Below, in pieces: positions 35,340 to 44,412 of a stretch of 64,000 nt of DNA. The stretch is taken from NCBI RefSeq assembly GCF_901905185.1, contig NZ_CABFMQ020000109.1, forward strand, positions 62,001-126,000, given 5' to 3'. How positions within the stretch are numbered: the first letter of the stretch is position 1; each line of letters begins with the position of its first letter. The position numbers and the translations under genes are program-made. Under the pieces are notes generated by a model that had not been told where the DNA came from, made no database searches, and saw only the letters and a program-made list of their open reading frames with translations. Source of the DNA: Methylocella tundrae. GTDB lineage: Bacteria; Pseudomonadota; Alphaproteobacteria; Rhizobiales; Beijerinckiaceae.

Positions 35340-36640
35340 TTCGCACCGAATTGCGCAGAGGCTGGTGCCCCGGCGCGCTCTCCCCGATGCTGGCGAAAGA
35401 TGGTTTTCTCCTGCGCTTTCGCATCAGCGGCGGCATTGTCGGCGCCGCAACGATGCGCGCGATCGCCAACGCTTCGCGCTCCTGTGGCAATCGTCTCATC
35501 GATCTTTCCGCGCGTGGCAATCTGCAGTTGCGCGGCGTATCTCAAGCCACGCTCGCCGCTCTTACAGAAAGGCTGAGCGAGCTCGGCCTCATCGATGAAG
35601 ATCCGGCCGCCGAAGCCATACGCAACGTGATGGTCAGTCCGCTCGCAGGACTTGGGGCTGCGATTGACGTCGGCCCGATCGGCAAGGCGCTCGAAGCCGC
35701 GCTCGTCGCGGCGGTTGATCTGCATCGCCTGCCCGGCAAATTCGGCTTTCTAATCGATGATGGCGGCGCGTTGTCGCTCGAGGACGAGCCCGCCGACATC
35801 CGCTTCGCCTATCGCAATGCGCATGATGACTTCGCGATTTCGATTGGTGGCGTATCGAGCGACGCGGTTAGTCTCGGTTTTTGCGCGCCCAACAGGGTCG
35901 TCGCAACGGCCCTCGATCTCGCCCGCTCTTTTCTTAAGCTCGGCGACGCCCTGTCGGAGCCGCCGCGACGAATGATGGACCTCATATCACAATGCGGTTC
36001 CGCCGTCATCGCCGAATCCGCCGGCCTCACTCCGACGCCAGCGCGACAACAAGGCCGCATCGAGGCGCCTTCCCCGATCGGACTGATCAGCTTTGACGAC
36101 TCATTTTGCTTTGGCGCTGGCGCGCCCTTTGGCCGACTCACCGCCGACATGCTTGACGCGGCCGCTCAGGCTGCGGAGACCTATGCGGCGGCCGAGATCA
36201 GATTGACGCCCTGGCGCGCGCTGCTCCTGCCGCATGTGGACGCCTCGGCGAACGACGCTTTGCGGCGTCATTTCACAGCGGCAAATTTCATCGTCGCTCC
36301 CGACGATGCGCGGCTTCGCCTCGCGGCCTGCGGCGGCGCTCCCGCCTGCGAACGCGCGACGACGCAAACGCGCGAGGATGCATTGGCGCTTGCGGCCATC
36401 GCGCGACGGTTCAACGGCGCCAGCATTGCCTTGCACGTGTCCGGCTGTCAAAAGGGCTGCGCCAGGCCGCGGCCAACGCCGGTGACGCTGGTCGGCAGGG
36501 GCGGCCTTTACGATCTCATCATCAACGGGACGCCCTACGATCCAAGCGCCGCGCAAAACCTTACCTTGACGGCGGCGCGCGACATGCTGGAAACCATGAC
36601 GCATGGCGTTGACGAAAACGCGAAAAGCAAATGCATATGA
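35333..36640 (+). CDS. cobG: precorrin-3B synthase
   Basis: CobG is the oxygen-dependent iron-sulphur enzyme that hydroxylates precorrin-3A and forms the gamma-lactone, preparing ring contraction. Its presence marks the aerobic route. The 435-residue protein resembles nitrite/sulphite reductases: N-terminal RRGWCPGALSPM, ferredoxin-like repeats, and four cysteines for the 4Fe-4S cluster at 333, 339 (ACGGAPAC), 372 and 376 (SGCQKGCARP). ATG 35333 lies inside the end of cobN; its own stop overlaps the cobH start. Confidence 0.94.
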   Translation: MLIRTELRRGWCPGALSPMLAKDGFLLRFRISGGIVGAATMRAIANASRSCGNRLIDLSARGNLQLRGVSQATLAALTERLSELGLIDEDPAAEAIRNVMVSPLAGLGAAIDVGPIGKALEAALVAAVDLHRLPGKFGFLIDDGGALSLEDEPADIRFAYRNAHDDFAISIGGVSSDAVSLGFCAPNRVVATALDLARSFLKLGDALSEPPRRMMDLISQCGSAVIAESAGLTPTPARQQGRIEAPSPIGLISFDDSFCFGAGAPFGRLTADMLDAAAQAAETYAAAEIRLTPWRALLLPHVDASANDALRRHFTAANFIVAPDDARLRLAACGGAPACERATTQTREDALALAAIARRFNGASIALHVSGCQKGCARPRPTPVTLVGRGGLYDLIINGTPYDPSAAQNLTLTAARDMLETMTHGVDENAKSKCI

Positions 36641-37284
36641 ACGCGCAGCAAAGTGGACATCGCTTCGACTATATTCGCGACGGCGCGGAGATTTACCGGC
36701 GCTCCTTTGCGACGATACGCGCCGAAGCCGACCTGACGCGCTTCACGTCGGATGAAGAGACCGTCGCCGTGCGCGTCATCCATGCTTGCGGCATGGTTGA
36801 GATCGCCAACGATCTTTTCTTTTCGCCAAACGCAGCGGTTCTGGCGCGCCGCGCGCTGCGCGATGGCGCGCCGATCCTTTGCGACTCCAAGATGGTCGCA
36901 AATGGCGTGACGAGATCGCGCCTGCCGAGCCGCAACGAAGTTATCTGCACGCTCGATCACCTCTCCGTCGCCGAGCTCGCACGAGAGATCGGCAATACGC
37001 GCAGCGCCGCGGCGTTGGAGCTCTGGCGCGAGCGGCTGGACGGCGCGGTGGTCGCCATCGGCAATGCGCCGACGGCTCTGTTTCATCTGATCGACATGCT
37101 GGAGCACATGTCCGCGCGGCCCGCCTGCATCATCGGCATGCCGGTCGGCTTTGTCGGCGCGGCGGAATCAAAAGAAGCGCTGATCGAACTGGCGCCGGCG
37201 CCTTACATCACTATGCGCGGACGCAAAGGCGGGAGCGCCATGACGGCGGCCGCACTCAACGCGCTGGCGGGGGACGCCGAATGA
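36637..37284 (+). CDS. cobH: precorrin-8X methylmutase
   Basis: CobH moves the C11 methyl to C12, turning precorrin-8X into hydrogenobyrinic acid. The 215 residues have the catalytic histidine in RVIHACGMVEIANDL (His49) and the family blocks CDSKMVANGV and the C-terminal GMPVGFVGAAESKEAL. ATG 36637 overlaps the cobG stop as ATGA and is preferred over the in-frame ATG six bases earlier. The stop overlaps the cobI start in the same way. Confidence 0.95.
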   Translation: MNAQQSGHRFDYIRDGAEIYRRSFATIRAEADLTRFTSDEETVAVRVIHACGMVEIANDLFFSPNAAVLARRALRDGAPILCDSKMVANGVTRSRLPSRNEVICTLDHLSVAELAREIGNTRSAAALELWRERLDGAVVAIGNAPTALFHLIDMLEHMSARPACIIGMPVGFVGAAESKEALIELAPAPYITMRGRKGGSAMTAAALNALAGDAE

Positions 37285-38024
37285 TCGCGTCTGCGCCCGC
37301 TTCCGGGCGGCTCTACGGCGTCGGCCTCGGCCCAGGCGATCCCGATCTCTTGACCGTCAAGGCGACCAAGATTCTGGGCTCCGCGCCCATCGTCGCCTAT
37401 TTCGCCAAAAAAGGCCGGCGCGGACAGGCGCGCGCCATCGTAGACCGCTGGCTATGTCCGACATGCCTCGAACTGCCACTCCTCTATCCCATAACGACGG
37501 AAAAGCATTTCAGCGATCCCGTCTATGTCGAGACATTGCGCGCCTTCTATGAGGACGCGACGCAAAGGATAGCGGATCATCTGTCGGCCGGTCGGGACGT
37601 CGCCCTCATCTGCGAAGGCGATCCCCTATTTTATGGTTCGTTCATGCATCTTTACGTACGGCTGAAGGACCGCTTCGCTGTGGAAGTCATTCCCGGCGTC
37701 ACGGGCATGTCCGGCTGCTGGAGCGCCGCCAAAGTTCCGATCACCTGGGGCGACGACGTGTTGAGCGTTCTGCCAGCTACGCTCGGCGGAGAGGATCTCG
37801 CGCAGCGCCTTGGGGCGTGCGACGCCGCCATCATCATGAAGCTCGGCGCCAACCTCGGCAAAGTCCGCGCGGCGATCCGCGAGGCCGGCCGCGAGGGCGC
37901 CGCGATCTATGTCGAACATGGCACGCAGGAAGCCGAAAGGATCATCCGCCTCGAAGACAAGACCGACGATCTCGCGCCCTATTTCTCGATGATTCTCATT
38001 CCCGGGCAAGGCAGGCGGCCATGA
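37281..38024 (+). CDS. cobI: precorrin-2 C(20)-methyltransferase
   Basis: CobI methylates C20 of precorrin-2 with S-adenosylmethionine. The 247 residues begin with the class III methyltransferase signature YGVGLGPGDPDLLTVKA (about 11-27). EGDPLFYGSFMHL and VIPGVTGMSGCWS follow, as expected for CobI/CbiL. ATG 37281 overlaps the cobH stop (ATGA). A longer frame upstream is antisense-like arginine-rich sequence inside cobH. The stop overlaps the cobJ start. Confidence 0.95.
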   Translation: MIASAPASGRLYGVGLGPGDPDLLTVKATKILGSAPIVAYFAKKGRRGQARAIVDRWLCPTCLELPLLYPITTEKHFSDPVYVETLRAFYEDATQRIADHLSAGRDVALICEGDPLFYGSFMHLYVRLKDRFAVEVIPGVTGMSGCWSAAKVPITWGDDVLSVLPATLGGEDLAQRLGACDAAIIMKLGANLGKVRAAIREAGREGAAIYVEHGTQEAERIIRLEDKTDDLAPYFSMILIPGQGRRP

Positions 38025-38800
38025 GCGCGGCGAACAGCGCCTCCGGCTCGCTGCGCGTCGTCGGACTGGGCCCCGGCCTTGCGGAGTGGATCACGCCCGA
38101 GGCCTCGAGGATTCTCGCGGAGGCGACCGATCTTGTCGGCTATGCGCCCTATGTCGAACGCTGCCCGCAGCGCGCCGGGCAAGTCCGGCACGGCAGCGAC
38201 AACAGAGTCGAGATTGATCGCGCGCGCGCCGCCTTGCGCCTGGCGCAAGAAGGGCGTCATGTCGCTGTGGTGTCGGGGGGCGATCCCGGCGTTTTCGCCA
38301 TGGCCGCGGCGGTGTTCGAGGCGATCGATCACGGCGAGCCGGCGTGGCGCGAGATCGACGTCGCAGTGTCGCCCGGCATCTCCGCGATGCAGGCGGCAGC
38401 GGCGCGATTGGGCGCGCCGCTCGGTCATGATTTCTGCGCGATCTCTTTGTCGGATAATCTCAAGCCTTGGGCGCTCGTCGAGAAAAGATTGATTGCCGCG
38501 GCGCAAGGCGATTTCGTCATGGCCTTCTATAATCCGGCCTCAAAAACACGCCGCGATCAGATCCGCGCCGCCTTTGCTTTGCTGCGCCAGCATAAGGCGG
38601 AGCGGACGCCGGTGATGTTCGCCAAATCCATCGGCCGCGCGGACGAGCGCATCATCGTCACGACGCTTGCGGACGCCGAGCCCGGCCTCGCCGACATGGC
38701 GACGCTGGTCATCATCGGATCGAGCGAAACCAAAGTGATCGTGCGAGGCGCGGGCGAACCCTTCGTCTACACGCCGCGCAGCGCCGGACGCGCGCCATGA
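38021..38800 (+). CDS. cobJ: precorrin-3B C(17)-methyltransferase
   Basis: CobJ methylates C17 and brings about ring contraction, giving precorrin-4. The 259-residue protein has VVGLGPGLAEWITPEA (about 13-28), GYAPYVERC, VSGGDPGVFAMAAAVFE and a YNPASKTRRDQI block typical of CobJ/CbiH. The start is ATG 38021 within the cobI stop. Its last 34 bases overlap the 3' end of cobK on the opposite strand, so the forward transcript must read through cobK antisense to reach cobL. Confidence 0.95.
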   Translation: MSAANSASGSLRVVGLGPGLAEWITPEASRILAEATDLVGYAPYVERCPQRAGQVRHGSDNRVEIDRARAALRLAQEGRHVAVVSGGDPGVFAMAAAVFEAIDHGEPAWREIDVAVSPGISAMQAAAARLGAPLGHDFCAISLSDNLKPWALVEKRLIAAAQGDFVMAFYNPASKTRRDQIRAAFALLRQHKAERTPVMFAKSIGRADERIIVTTLADAEPGLADMATLVIIGSSETKVIVRGAGEPFVYTPRSAGRAP

Positions 38801-39519
38801 CGCAGGATCAGATCAAGCGCCTCCGCGGGATCATGCGCGGCGTTCAAGGCGTCATATGGACGCTCGACCATGATGACGGGAAGGCCAAGCCGGCGCGCGG
38901 CAAGAATCTTGCCGAACACAGCCGGAGAGCCGCTGTTCTTCGCAACGATGACGTCAATCATTTCATCGCGCAGAAGGCGCTCTTCCGCATCGGCGTCAAA
39001 GGGCCCGCGCGCGGCGATGGCGCGGCAATGCGGGAAAGCGGGCGCGACCGGATCAATGCTGCGGATGAGATAGAAATGCTGCGGCGCAGCCTCGAAGGCT
39101 GCGAGCTGCAACCGTCCGATGGCGAGAAAGACGCGGCGGCTTTTATCCCCGAGCGCGCCGACCGCGCTCGCCATGTCTGGAACCTCGATCCAGCGATCGC
39201 CAGTTTCCCGCGCCCAGGCAGGCCGCGACAATATGATGAGCGGCATATTTGCTCTTGCCGCAGCGATCCGCGCGTTGCGCGAGATCTGTTCGGCAAAAGG
39301 ATGAGTGGCGTCGACAAGGACGTCGATGCGCTCGGCTGCGAGATAGGCCGCAAGACCGTCCGCGCCGCCAAAGCCGCCGATACGCAAGGGAATAGGCGGC
39401 GCGACGGGCGCCTTGGTGCGTCCGGCGAAAGACATGATCGCCTCAACGTCGCTTCGCGCCGCGAGGAGCGTTGCGAGCGCGCTTGCCTCGGAGGCGCCGC
39501 CAAGCACGAGAACCCTCAT
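38767..39519 (-). CDS. cobK: precorrin-6A reductase
   Basis: CobK uses NADPH to reduce precorrin-6A to dihydro-precorrin-6 (6B). The 250 residues open MRVLVLGGASEASALA, the nucleotide-binding start of the family. DATHPFAEQISRNA and a C-terminal VIVAKNSGSPAVFGKILAARRLGLPVIMVERP follow. It is the only gene of the run on the reverse strand. It overlaps cobJ by 34 bases at its end and diverges from cobL with 32 bases between the starts. It must have its own promoter there, outside direct riboswitch control of the forward transcript. Confidence 0.95.
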   Translation of the reverse strand: MRVLVLGGASEASALATLLAARSDVEAIMSFAGRTKAPVAPPIPLRIGGFGGADGLAAYLAAERIDVLVDATHPFAEQISRNARIAAARANMPLIILSRPAWARETGDRWIEVPDMASAVGALGDKSRRVFLAIGRLQLAAFEAAPQHFYLIRSIDPVAPAFPHCRAIAARGPFDADAEERLLRDEMIDVIVAKNSGSPAVFGKILAARRLGLPVIMVERPYDALNAAHDPAEALDLILRHGARPALRGV

Positions 39520-39551
39520 CTTTCTGTCTCCAGCTCCTGTCCGCTCGCGCC

Positions 39552-40775
39552 ATGACCGCGTCGCCTGCGCCCGGAAAGCCCTGGCTCTCCCTCATCGGCA
39601 TCGGCGAGGACGGCGTCGACGGCCTCACTCCTGCCGCGCGAGAGCTGCTCGCGCAAGCCTCAATCGTCATCGGCGGCGCGCGCCATCTCGCGCTCGCCGG
39701 TCCCCTCGGCGTCGAGACGATGATCTGGCCATCTCCGATCACGCAGGCCCTGCCCCGGATTCTGGCGCGGCGGGGGGAGCCGGTCTGTGTCCTTGCATCC
39801 GGCGATCCGTTTTTCTACGGCGTCGGCGCCCTTCTTTCGGCGCATGTCGCGCATGATGAAATGCTCTGCATTCCGTCGCCCTCGGCCTTCAGCCTCGCCG
39901 CGGCAAGGCTGCACTGGAGCCTGCAAAACTGCGATCTTATTTCACTCCATGGGCGCGACTTCGAACGCTTCATCCCCGCCATCCAACCCGGCGGAAAACT
40001 CCTGTGCCTCTCCTGGGACGAGACGACCCCGCCACGCATTGCGAAGCTTTTATGCGAGCGAGGACTGGGGACGTCACGCATCACCGTCATGGAGGCGATG
40101 GGCGGCGAGAGAGAACGCATCCGGTCGAGCCTTGCTGAAGCCTTCGATATTGAGGAGATCAATCCGCTCAATCTGGTCGCCGTGGAAATTCCGCTTGAGC
40201 CGAGATCATGTTTTTTGCCAATCGGCGCCGGATTGGACGACGGCCTGTTTGAGCATGACGGTCAGCTGACCAAGCGCAATATCCGCGCCCTCACTTTGTC
40301 GGCGCTGACGCCCCGGCGCGGGGATCTGTTATGGGATATCGGCGCAGGCTGCGGCTCGATCGCCATCGAATGGCTCCTGCTCGACCCCGCCAATCGCGCC
40401 ATAGCGATCGAAGCGCGCCCTGACCGGGCGGAGCGGATCGCGCGCAACGCCAGACATCTTGGCGCGCCGCAAATCGACATCATTTGCGGCAAGGCGCCAG
40501 GTGCTCTCTCGAAGCTGCCGCCGCCGCAAGCAATCTTCGTCGGCGGCGGCTCCAGCGATCCCGCGATCTTCGAGGCGGCTTTCGCGGCGCTTGCGCCAGG
40601 CGGGCGGCTCGTCGTCAACGCCGTGACGCTTGAGGCTCAGGCGGAGCTTTTCCGCCGCTTCAAGACGCATGGCGGCGATCTGACGAAAATCGAGATCGCG
40701 CGGGCCGATCCTCTGGGCGGTTTTCACGGCTGGCGCCCGGCCATGCCCATCACGCAATGGGCGGTGACGAAATGA
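39552..40775 (+). CDS. cobL: precorrin-6Y C(5,15)-methyltransferase (decarboxylating)
   Basis: CobL is a two-domain enzyme that methylates C5 and C15 and removes the C12 acetate carboxyl. The 407 residues show both domains: an N-terminal corrin methyltransferase (SLIGIGEDGVDGLTPAA, VLASGDPFFYGVGALL) and a C-terminal CbiT-like SAM methyltransferase (LWDIGAGCGSIAIEWL, about residue 259 on). ATG 39552 is chosen because it gives the standard N-terminus; the frame upstream overlaps cobK antisense. Its stop overlaps the cobE start (ATGA). Confidence 0.95.
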   Translation: MTASPAPGKPWLSLIGIGEDGVDGLTPAARELLAQASIVIGGARHLALAGPLGVETMIWPSPITQALPRILARRGEPVCVLASGDPFFYGVGALLSAHVAHDEMLCIPSPSAFSLAAARLHWSLQNCDLISLHGRDFERFIPAIQPGGKLLCLSWDETTPPRIAKLLCERGLGTSRITVMEAMGGERERIRSSLAEAFDIEEINPLNLVAVEIPLEPRSCFLPIGAGLDDGLFEHDGQLTKRNIRALTLSALTPRRGDLLWDIGAGCGSIAIEWLLLDPANRAIAIEARPDRAERIARNARHLGAPQIDIICGKAPGALSKLPPPQAIFVGGGSSDPAIFEAAFAALAPGGRLVVNAVTLEAQAELFRRFKTHGGDLTKIEIARADPLGGFHGWRPAMPITQWAVTK

Positions 40776-41155
40776 AAATCGCAATCGGCGTCGGATGCCG
40801 AAAAGATTGCGCCAGCGAGATCATCGTGGCGCTGGTGCGCCGCGCCATCGCCCGCGCGCATTGCGAGGGTTCGCCTGCCGCACTTTACTCGCATCAGGCG
40901 AAGAGCTTGGAGCCCGGCCTGATCGCGGCGGCGGCAAAGCTTGAAATGCCGCTCGTCTTTCTTGATCCCAAGCTTCTCGACGAGGCGGCTCCACGAGCAG
41001 TGACACGATCGGAAAAAGTCATCGACATGTTCGGCCTGCCGTCGATCGCCGAGACCGCCGCGCTGGCCGGGGCGGGCGCCGGCGCCGAACTGATCCTCGC
41101 CCGCATCAGCGACTCCTGCGCCAGCTGCGCCATCGCGAAAGAGCGTCAATCATGA
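40772..41155 (+). CDS. cobE: CobE/CbiG C-terminal-domain protein
   Basis: A 127-residue protein opening MKIAIGVGCRKDCASEIIVALV, the start of the CobE / CbiG C-terminal domain. It also has the typical LDEAAPRAVTRSEKV and a short AETAALAGAGAGAEL motif. CobE is needed for cobalamin synthesis in the aerobic pathway, but its exact role is not settled; binding of a tetrapyrrole intermediate is suspected. The start overlaps the cobL stop and the end overlaps the cobM start, so it is translated in step with both. Confidence 0.88.
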   Translation: MKIAIGVGCRKDCASEIIVALVRRAIARAHCEGSPAALYSHQAKSLEPGLIAAAAKLEMPLVFLDPKLLDEAAPRAVTRSEKVIDMFGLPSIAETAALAGAGAGAELILARISDSCASCAIAKERQS

Positions 41156-41913
41156 CCATTCATTTCATCGGGGCCGGACCCGGCGCGCCCGATCTCATCA
41201 CGGTGCGCGGCCGCGATCTCATCGCGCGCTGCCCCGTCTGTCTTTTTGCCGGCTCGCTTGTTCCGCGCGCGCTGCTTGAGCATTGCCCGGTGGGCGCGCG
41301 GATCATCGACACCTCGGCCATGGACCTTGATCAGATCGAGGCCGAATTTTTGCGCAGCCATGAGGCGGGCGAGGACGTGGCGCGCCTGCATTCCGGCGAT
41401 CTTTCGATCTGGAGCGCCATGGGCGAACAGCTACGCCGCCTCGACCAGCTCGCCATTCCCTATACGATCACGCCCGGCGTTCCAGCTTTCGCCGCCGCCG
41501 CGGCGGCTTTGCGCACGGAACTCACCTTGCCGGAGGTCGCGCAATCGCTCGTGCTTACCCGAACGCAAGGGCGCGCCTCGTCCATGCCGGCGCGTGAAAC
41601 GCTCGCGGCTTTCGCCGCGACGCGAACGACGCTCGCAATCCACCTTTCCATTCACGCCATCGACCGCGTGGTCGCGGAGCTGACGCCCCATTACGGCGCC
41701 AATTGCCCCGTGGCGATCGTGTTTCGCGCGTCCTGGCCGGACGAGACGATTTTACGCGGAACGCTCGCAACGATCGCCAAACAGCTCGCCGCCGCGCCGA
41801 TGGAGCGCACCGCTTTGATCTTCGTCGGCGAGGTTCTTAAGGCGCGCGATTTCCGCGAGAGCGCGCTCTACGACAAGGATTATCAGCGCCGCTTTCGCGG
41901 GGGAGAGCGATGA
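41152..41913 (+). CDS. cobM: precorrin-4 C(11)-methyltransferase
   Basis: CobM methylates C11 of precorrin-4 to give precorrin-5. The 253 residues begin IHFIGAGPGAPDLITVRG (about 3-20). FAGSLVPRALLEHCP, RLHSGDLSIWSAMGEQ and ITPGVPAFAAAAA follow, all typical of CobM/CbiF. ATG 41152 overlaps the cobE stop and its own stop overlaps cobB. The sequence is full length for the family. Confidence 0.95.
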   Translation: MTIHFIGAGPGAPDLITVRGRDLIARCPVCLFAGSLVPRALLEHCPVGARIIDTSAMDLDQIEAEFLRSHEAGEDVARLHSGDLSIWSAMGEQLRRLDQLAIPYTITPGVPAFAAAAAALRTELTLPEVAQSLVLTRTQGRASSMPARETLAAFAATRTTLAIHLSIHAIDRVVAELTPHYGANCPVAIVFRASWPDETILRGTLATIAKQLAAAPMERTALIFVGEVLKARDFRESALYDKDYQRRFRGGER

Positions 41914-43244
41914 GCTTTCCGCGCGGCCTTCTGATCGCCGCGCCGCGCTCCGGCAGCGGCAAGACCGTGCTGACCCTTGGTCTGATGCGCGCCTTCAGGA
42001 ACAAGGGCCTTGCCGTCGGCGCCGCCAAATGCGGGCCGGATTATATTGATCCGGCCTTCCACGCCGCCGCCACCGGGCAAAACAGCGTCAATCTCGACAG
42101 CTGGGCGATGGACCCCCCGCTTCTGTGCGCCCTCGCCGGCGCCGCCGGCCTGACAAAGGATGGCGAGCCTTGCGATCTTGTGCTCTGCGAGGGCTCGATG
42201 GGGCTTTTCGACGGCGTCATCGCGCGGCCCGGGCGCAGCGGAGCATCGGCGGACGTCGCGGCGGCGCTCGGCTGGCCGGTTCTCCTCTGCGTCGACGTCA
42301 GCGGTCAGGCGCAATCGGCCGCCGCCGTGGTCAAGGGCTGCGCGACCTATGATTCGCGCGTCAACATCGCTGGCGTCATTTTGAACCGCGTCGCGAGCGA
42401 GCGCCACCGAAGGCTCGCGGCGCAAGCGATTGAAGCGCTGGGCGTTCCCGTCCTCGGCGCCCTGCCGCGAACGACAAAAATCGACTTGCCGGAACGTCAT
42501 CTCGGACTCGTTCAGGCGGAGGAAATCGCGGGTCTCGACGCCCTGCTTGACGCCATCGCGGCCTTCGTCGGCGCGCATTGCGACCTCAACGCCATTGTCG
42601 CGTCGGCCGGCGCGGGATCTTTTCCCGGACAGGCGCCGGTCGCCGCCCTGCGCCCGCCAGCGCAGCGCATCGCCATCGCGCGGGATATCGCATTTTCTTT
42701 TCTCTATCCGCATATTTTGGAGGGCTGGCGCAGGCTCGGCGCGGAACTCAGCTTCTTTTCGCCTCTGGCCGATGAGGCGCCGTCCCCTGACTGCGACCTC
42801 TGTTGGCTTCCCGGCGGCTATCCCGAGCTTCATGCCGGCAAGCTCGCCGCCTCCGGCCAGTTTCTCGCAGGACTCCGCCGGTTTGCCGCGAGGAGGCCGG
42901 TGCACGGCGAATGCGGCGGCTATATGGTGCTGGGCCAGAGCCTCGTCGACAAATCGGGCGAGGCGCATCCTATGGCCGGGTTGCTCGCGGCGAGCTTCAG
43001 TTTCGCTGAGCGAAAGCTCAACCTTGGTTATCGGGATGCGCGGCTCGCCGCCGCCCACTCCTTGGGCGCCGCTGGATCGAGCCTGCGCGGCCATGAGTTC
43101 CATTATGCGACAACATTGGCCGCCAGCGAGACCGACGCCCCCTTCGCCCTGGTTCGGGACGCGCATGGCGGCGCCGAACGCATGGAAGGCGGCCGGCGCG
43201 GGCAAACGAGCGGCAGTTTCTTTCACATCATCGCCGCCGCATAG
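41910..43244 (+). CDS. cobB: hydrogenobyrinic acid a,c-diamide synthase
   Basis: CobB amidates the a and c acetate side chains with glutamine and ATP. The 444 residues have the P-loop APRSGSGKTVLTLG (about 11-24) and CGPDYIDPAFH. A glutaminase domain carries the active cysteine in HGECGGYMVLG and a C-terminal histidine in GSFFHIIA. It ends the coupled run from cobW. The following 361-base gap suggests the operon ends here, though I see no strong terminator. Confidence 0.95.
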   Translation: MSFPRGLLIAAPRSGSGKTVLTLGLMRAFRNKGLAVGAAKCGPDYIDPAFHAAATGQNSVNLDSWAMDPPLLCALAGAAGLTKDGEPCDLVLCEGSMGLFDGVIARPGRSGASADVAAALGWPVLLCVDVSGQAQSAAAVVKGCATYDSRVNIAGVILNRVASERHRRLAAQAIEALGVPVLGALPRTTKIDLPERHLGLVQAEEIAGLDALLDAIAAFVGAHCDLNAIVASAGAGSFPGQAPVAALRPPAQRIAIARDIAFSFLYPHILEGWRRLGAELSFFSPLADEAPSPDCDLCWLPGGYPELHAGKLAASGQFLAGLRRFAARRPVHGECGGYMVLGQSLVDKSGEAHPMAGLLAASFSFAERKLNLGYRDARLAAAHSLGAAGSSLRGHEFHYATTLAASETDAPFALVRDAHGGAERMEGGRRGQTSGSFFHIIAAA

Positions 43245-43605
43245 ATCGCGCCGGAGCATTTGTGCGGCTGCGACTTCTCGCCGCCGCACCGGCTGAAACG
43301 GTCAACTCGCGAGGCGCCCCGGCGCGGACGCCAAATGCTGCACTTGCGAAATTACTCGGGCGCAGGCATATATGGATGACGAGAGAAGGCCGATCCACGC
43401 CAATTCGACGTAGTTCGAAACCGAGCAGGAATAGCGCCGCGGGTGTTGTCGAAAGGCCGATCGGTCCCGCGACAGCCCGCTCTGTCATGCTCACGGCATC
43501 TTCTCTGTCAATCTTAACGAACAATCAAGCCAAAGCGCTGAAGACGCCGCTTGATTCGCGCCGCTGCGTGACCCTGTTCGCGGCGCGGCTGAAAATAAAA
43601 GGTCA
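43245..43605. other. intergenic region after cobB; no gene seen
   Basis: This 361-base stretch separates the cobalamin run from a GNAT gene. An open frame from GTG 43262 to 43609 is arginine/serine-rich, lacks a ribosome binding site and overlaps the next gene, so it is not called. I see no strong hairpin with a T-run. Confidence 0.45.
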
Positions 43606-44196
43606 ATGAGGCCCAACTTCATGAACAAGCCGATCAGACGGTCAGACCGTCAACATACGATCAAGCTCCCGGACGGTGAGCTGTTTCAGCTTCGTTACGT
43701 GCGCCCCGACGACAGGGCGCGTCTCGAAGAGATGTTTTCCCATGCCTCGCCGGAGGACATTCATTTCCGTTGCCTCGGCGCTGTGCATGATTTCGCCGGT
43801 AAAATGGCCGAAAAATTCACAAGCCTTGATCCGGAAACGGAGGCGGCCATCATCGCGACAACCTTGCCGGAGTCGGGCCCCGAGGAAATCTTCGGCATCG
43901 TGCACATCGCACAAGAGCATGCAGATTCCGAAACGGCCGAATATGACATTATGGTGCGCTCCGACTTCAAGGCGCACGGCCTCGGATATCAGCTCATGAC
44001 CGAAATCCTTCTCTGCGCGAGACGGCGCGGGCTGAAGGCGGTCACGGGGACTATTTCCGCGGACAACTTCAAGATGCTGCAAATGGTGGCCGAGCACGGC
44101 TTCCGTTCGCGGCGGACCGAAGACAACGCCGTCGAGGTCCGCGTCGATTTCGCCGAACTCGACGCGCGCCTCGAAGCTGAACTTTCGGGAAGCTGA
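43606..44196 (+). CDS. GNAT family N-acetyltransferase
   Basis: A 196-residue acetyltransferase. It resembles the GNAT domain found at the end of protein acetyltransferases of the acetyl-CoA-synthetase-like (PatZ) type: LRYVRPDDRARLEEMFSHASPEDIHFRCLG at about 28-57. The acetyl-CoA loop is VRSDFKAHGLGYQLMTEIL, then NFKMLQMVAEHGFRSR. It may acetylate lysines of metabolic enzymes, which is inference. ATG 43606 with aaaagg upstream is used; ATG 43621 is an alternative. It is followed by an ABC1 kinase gene after 216 bases with no shared function known. Confidence 0.82.
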   Translation: MRPNFMNKPIRRSDRQHTIKLPDGELFQLRYVRPDDRARLEEMFSHASPEDIHFRCLGAVHDFAGKMAEKFTSLDPETEAAIIATTLPESGPEEIFGIVHIAQEHADSETAEYDIMVRSDFKAHGLGYQLMTEILLCARRRGLKAVTGTISADNFKMLQMVAEHGFRSRRTEDNAVEVRVDFAELDARLEAELSGS

Positions 44197-44412
44197 GGGC
44201 GCCGCCGGCGGCTCGCGCTCCGTGTTTCGATGGATGCATTGACGCAGGCGTGCGTTGACAGGCGCCCCGGCGATCAACTCTAGTCAAATGGTCAGGACGC
44301 CGGAGCAGGATCGAAGAGGAATATTGATCAGGCTCACTGCGTCCTGCGTTTGACGCGTGACTTTGTTCGAGAGGCTTGTCTCTCCTGCGGGTTCGTGTTT
44401 CCAGGGATCTGC

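Noticed and set aside
43262..43609. 115-codon GTG frame after cobB
   Set aside because: Overlaps the next gene's start, lacks a ribosome binding site and is arginine/serine-rich.
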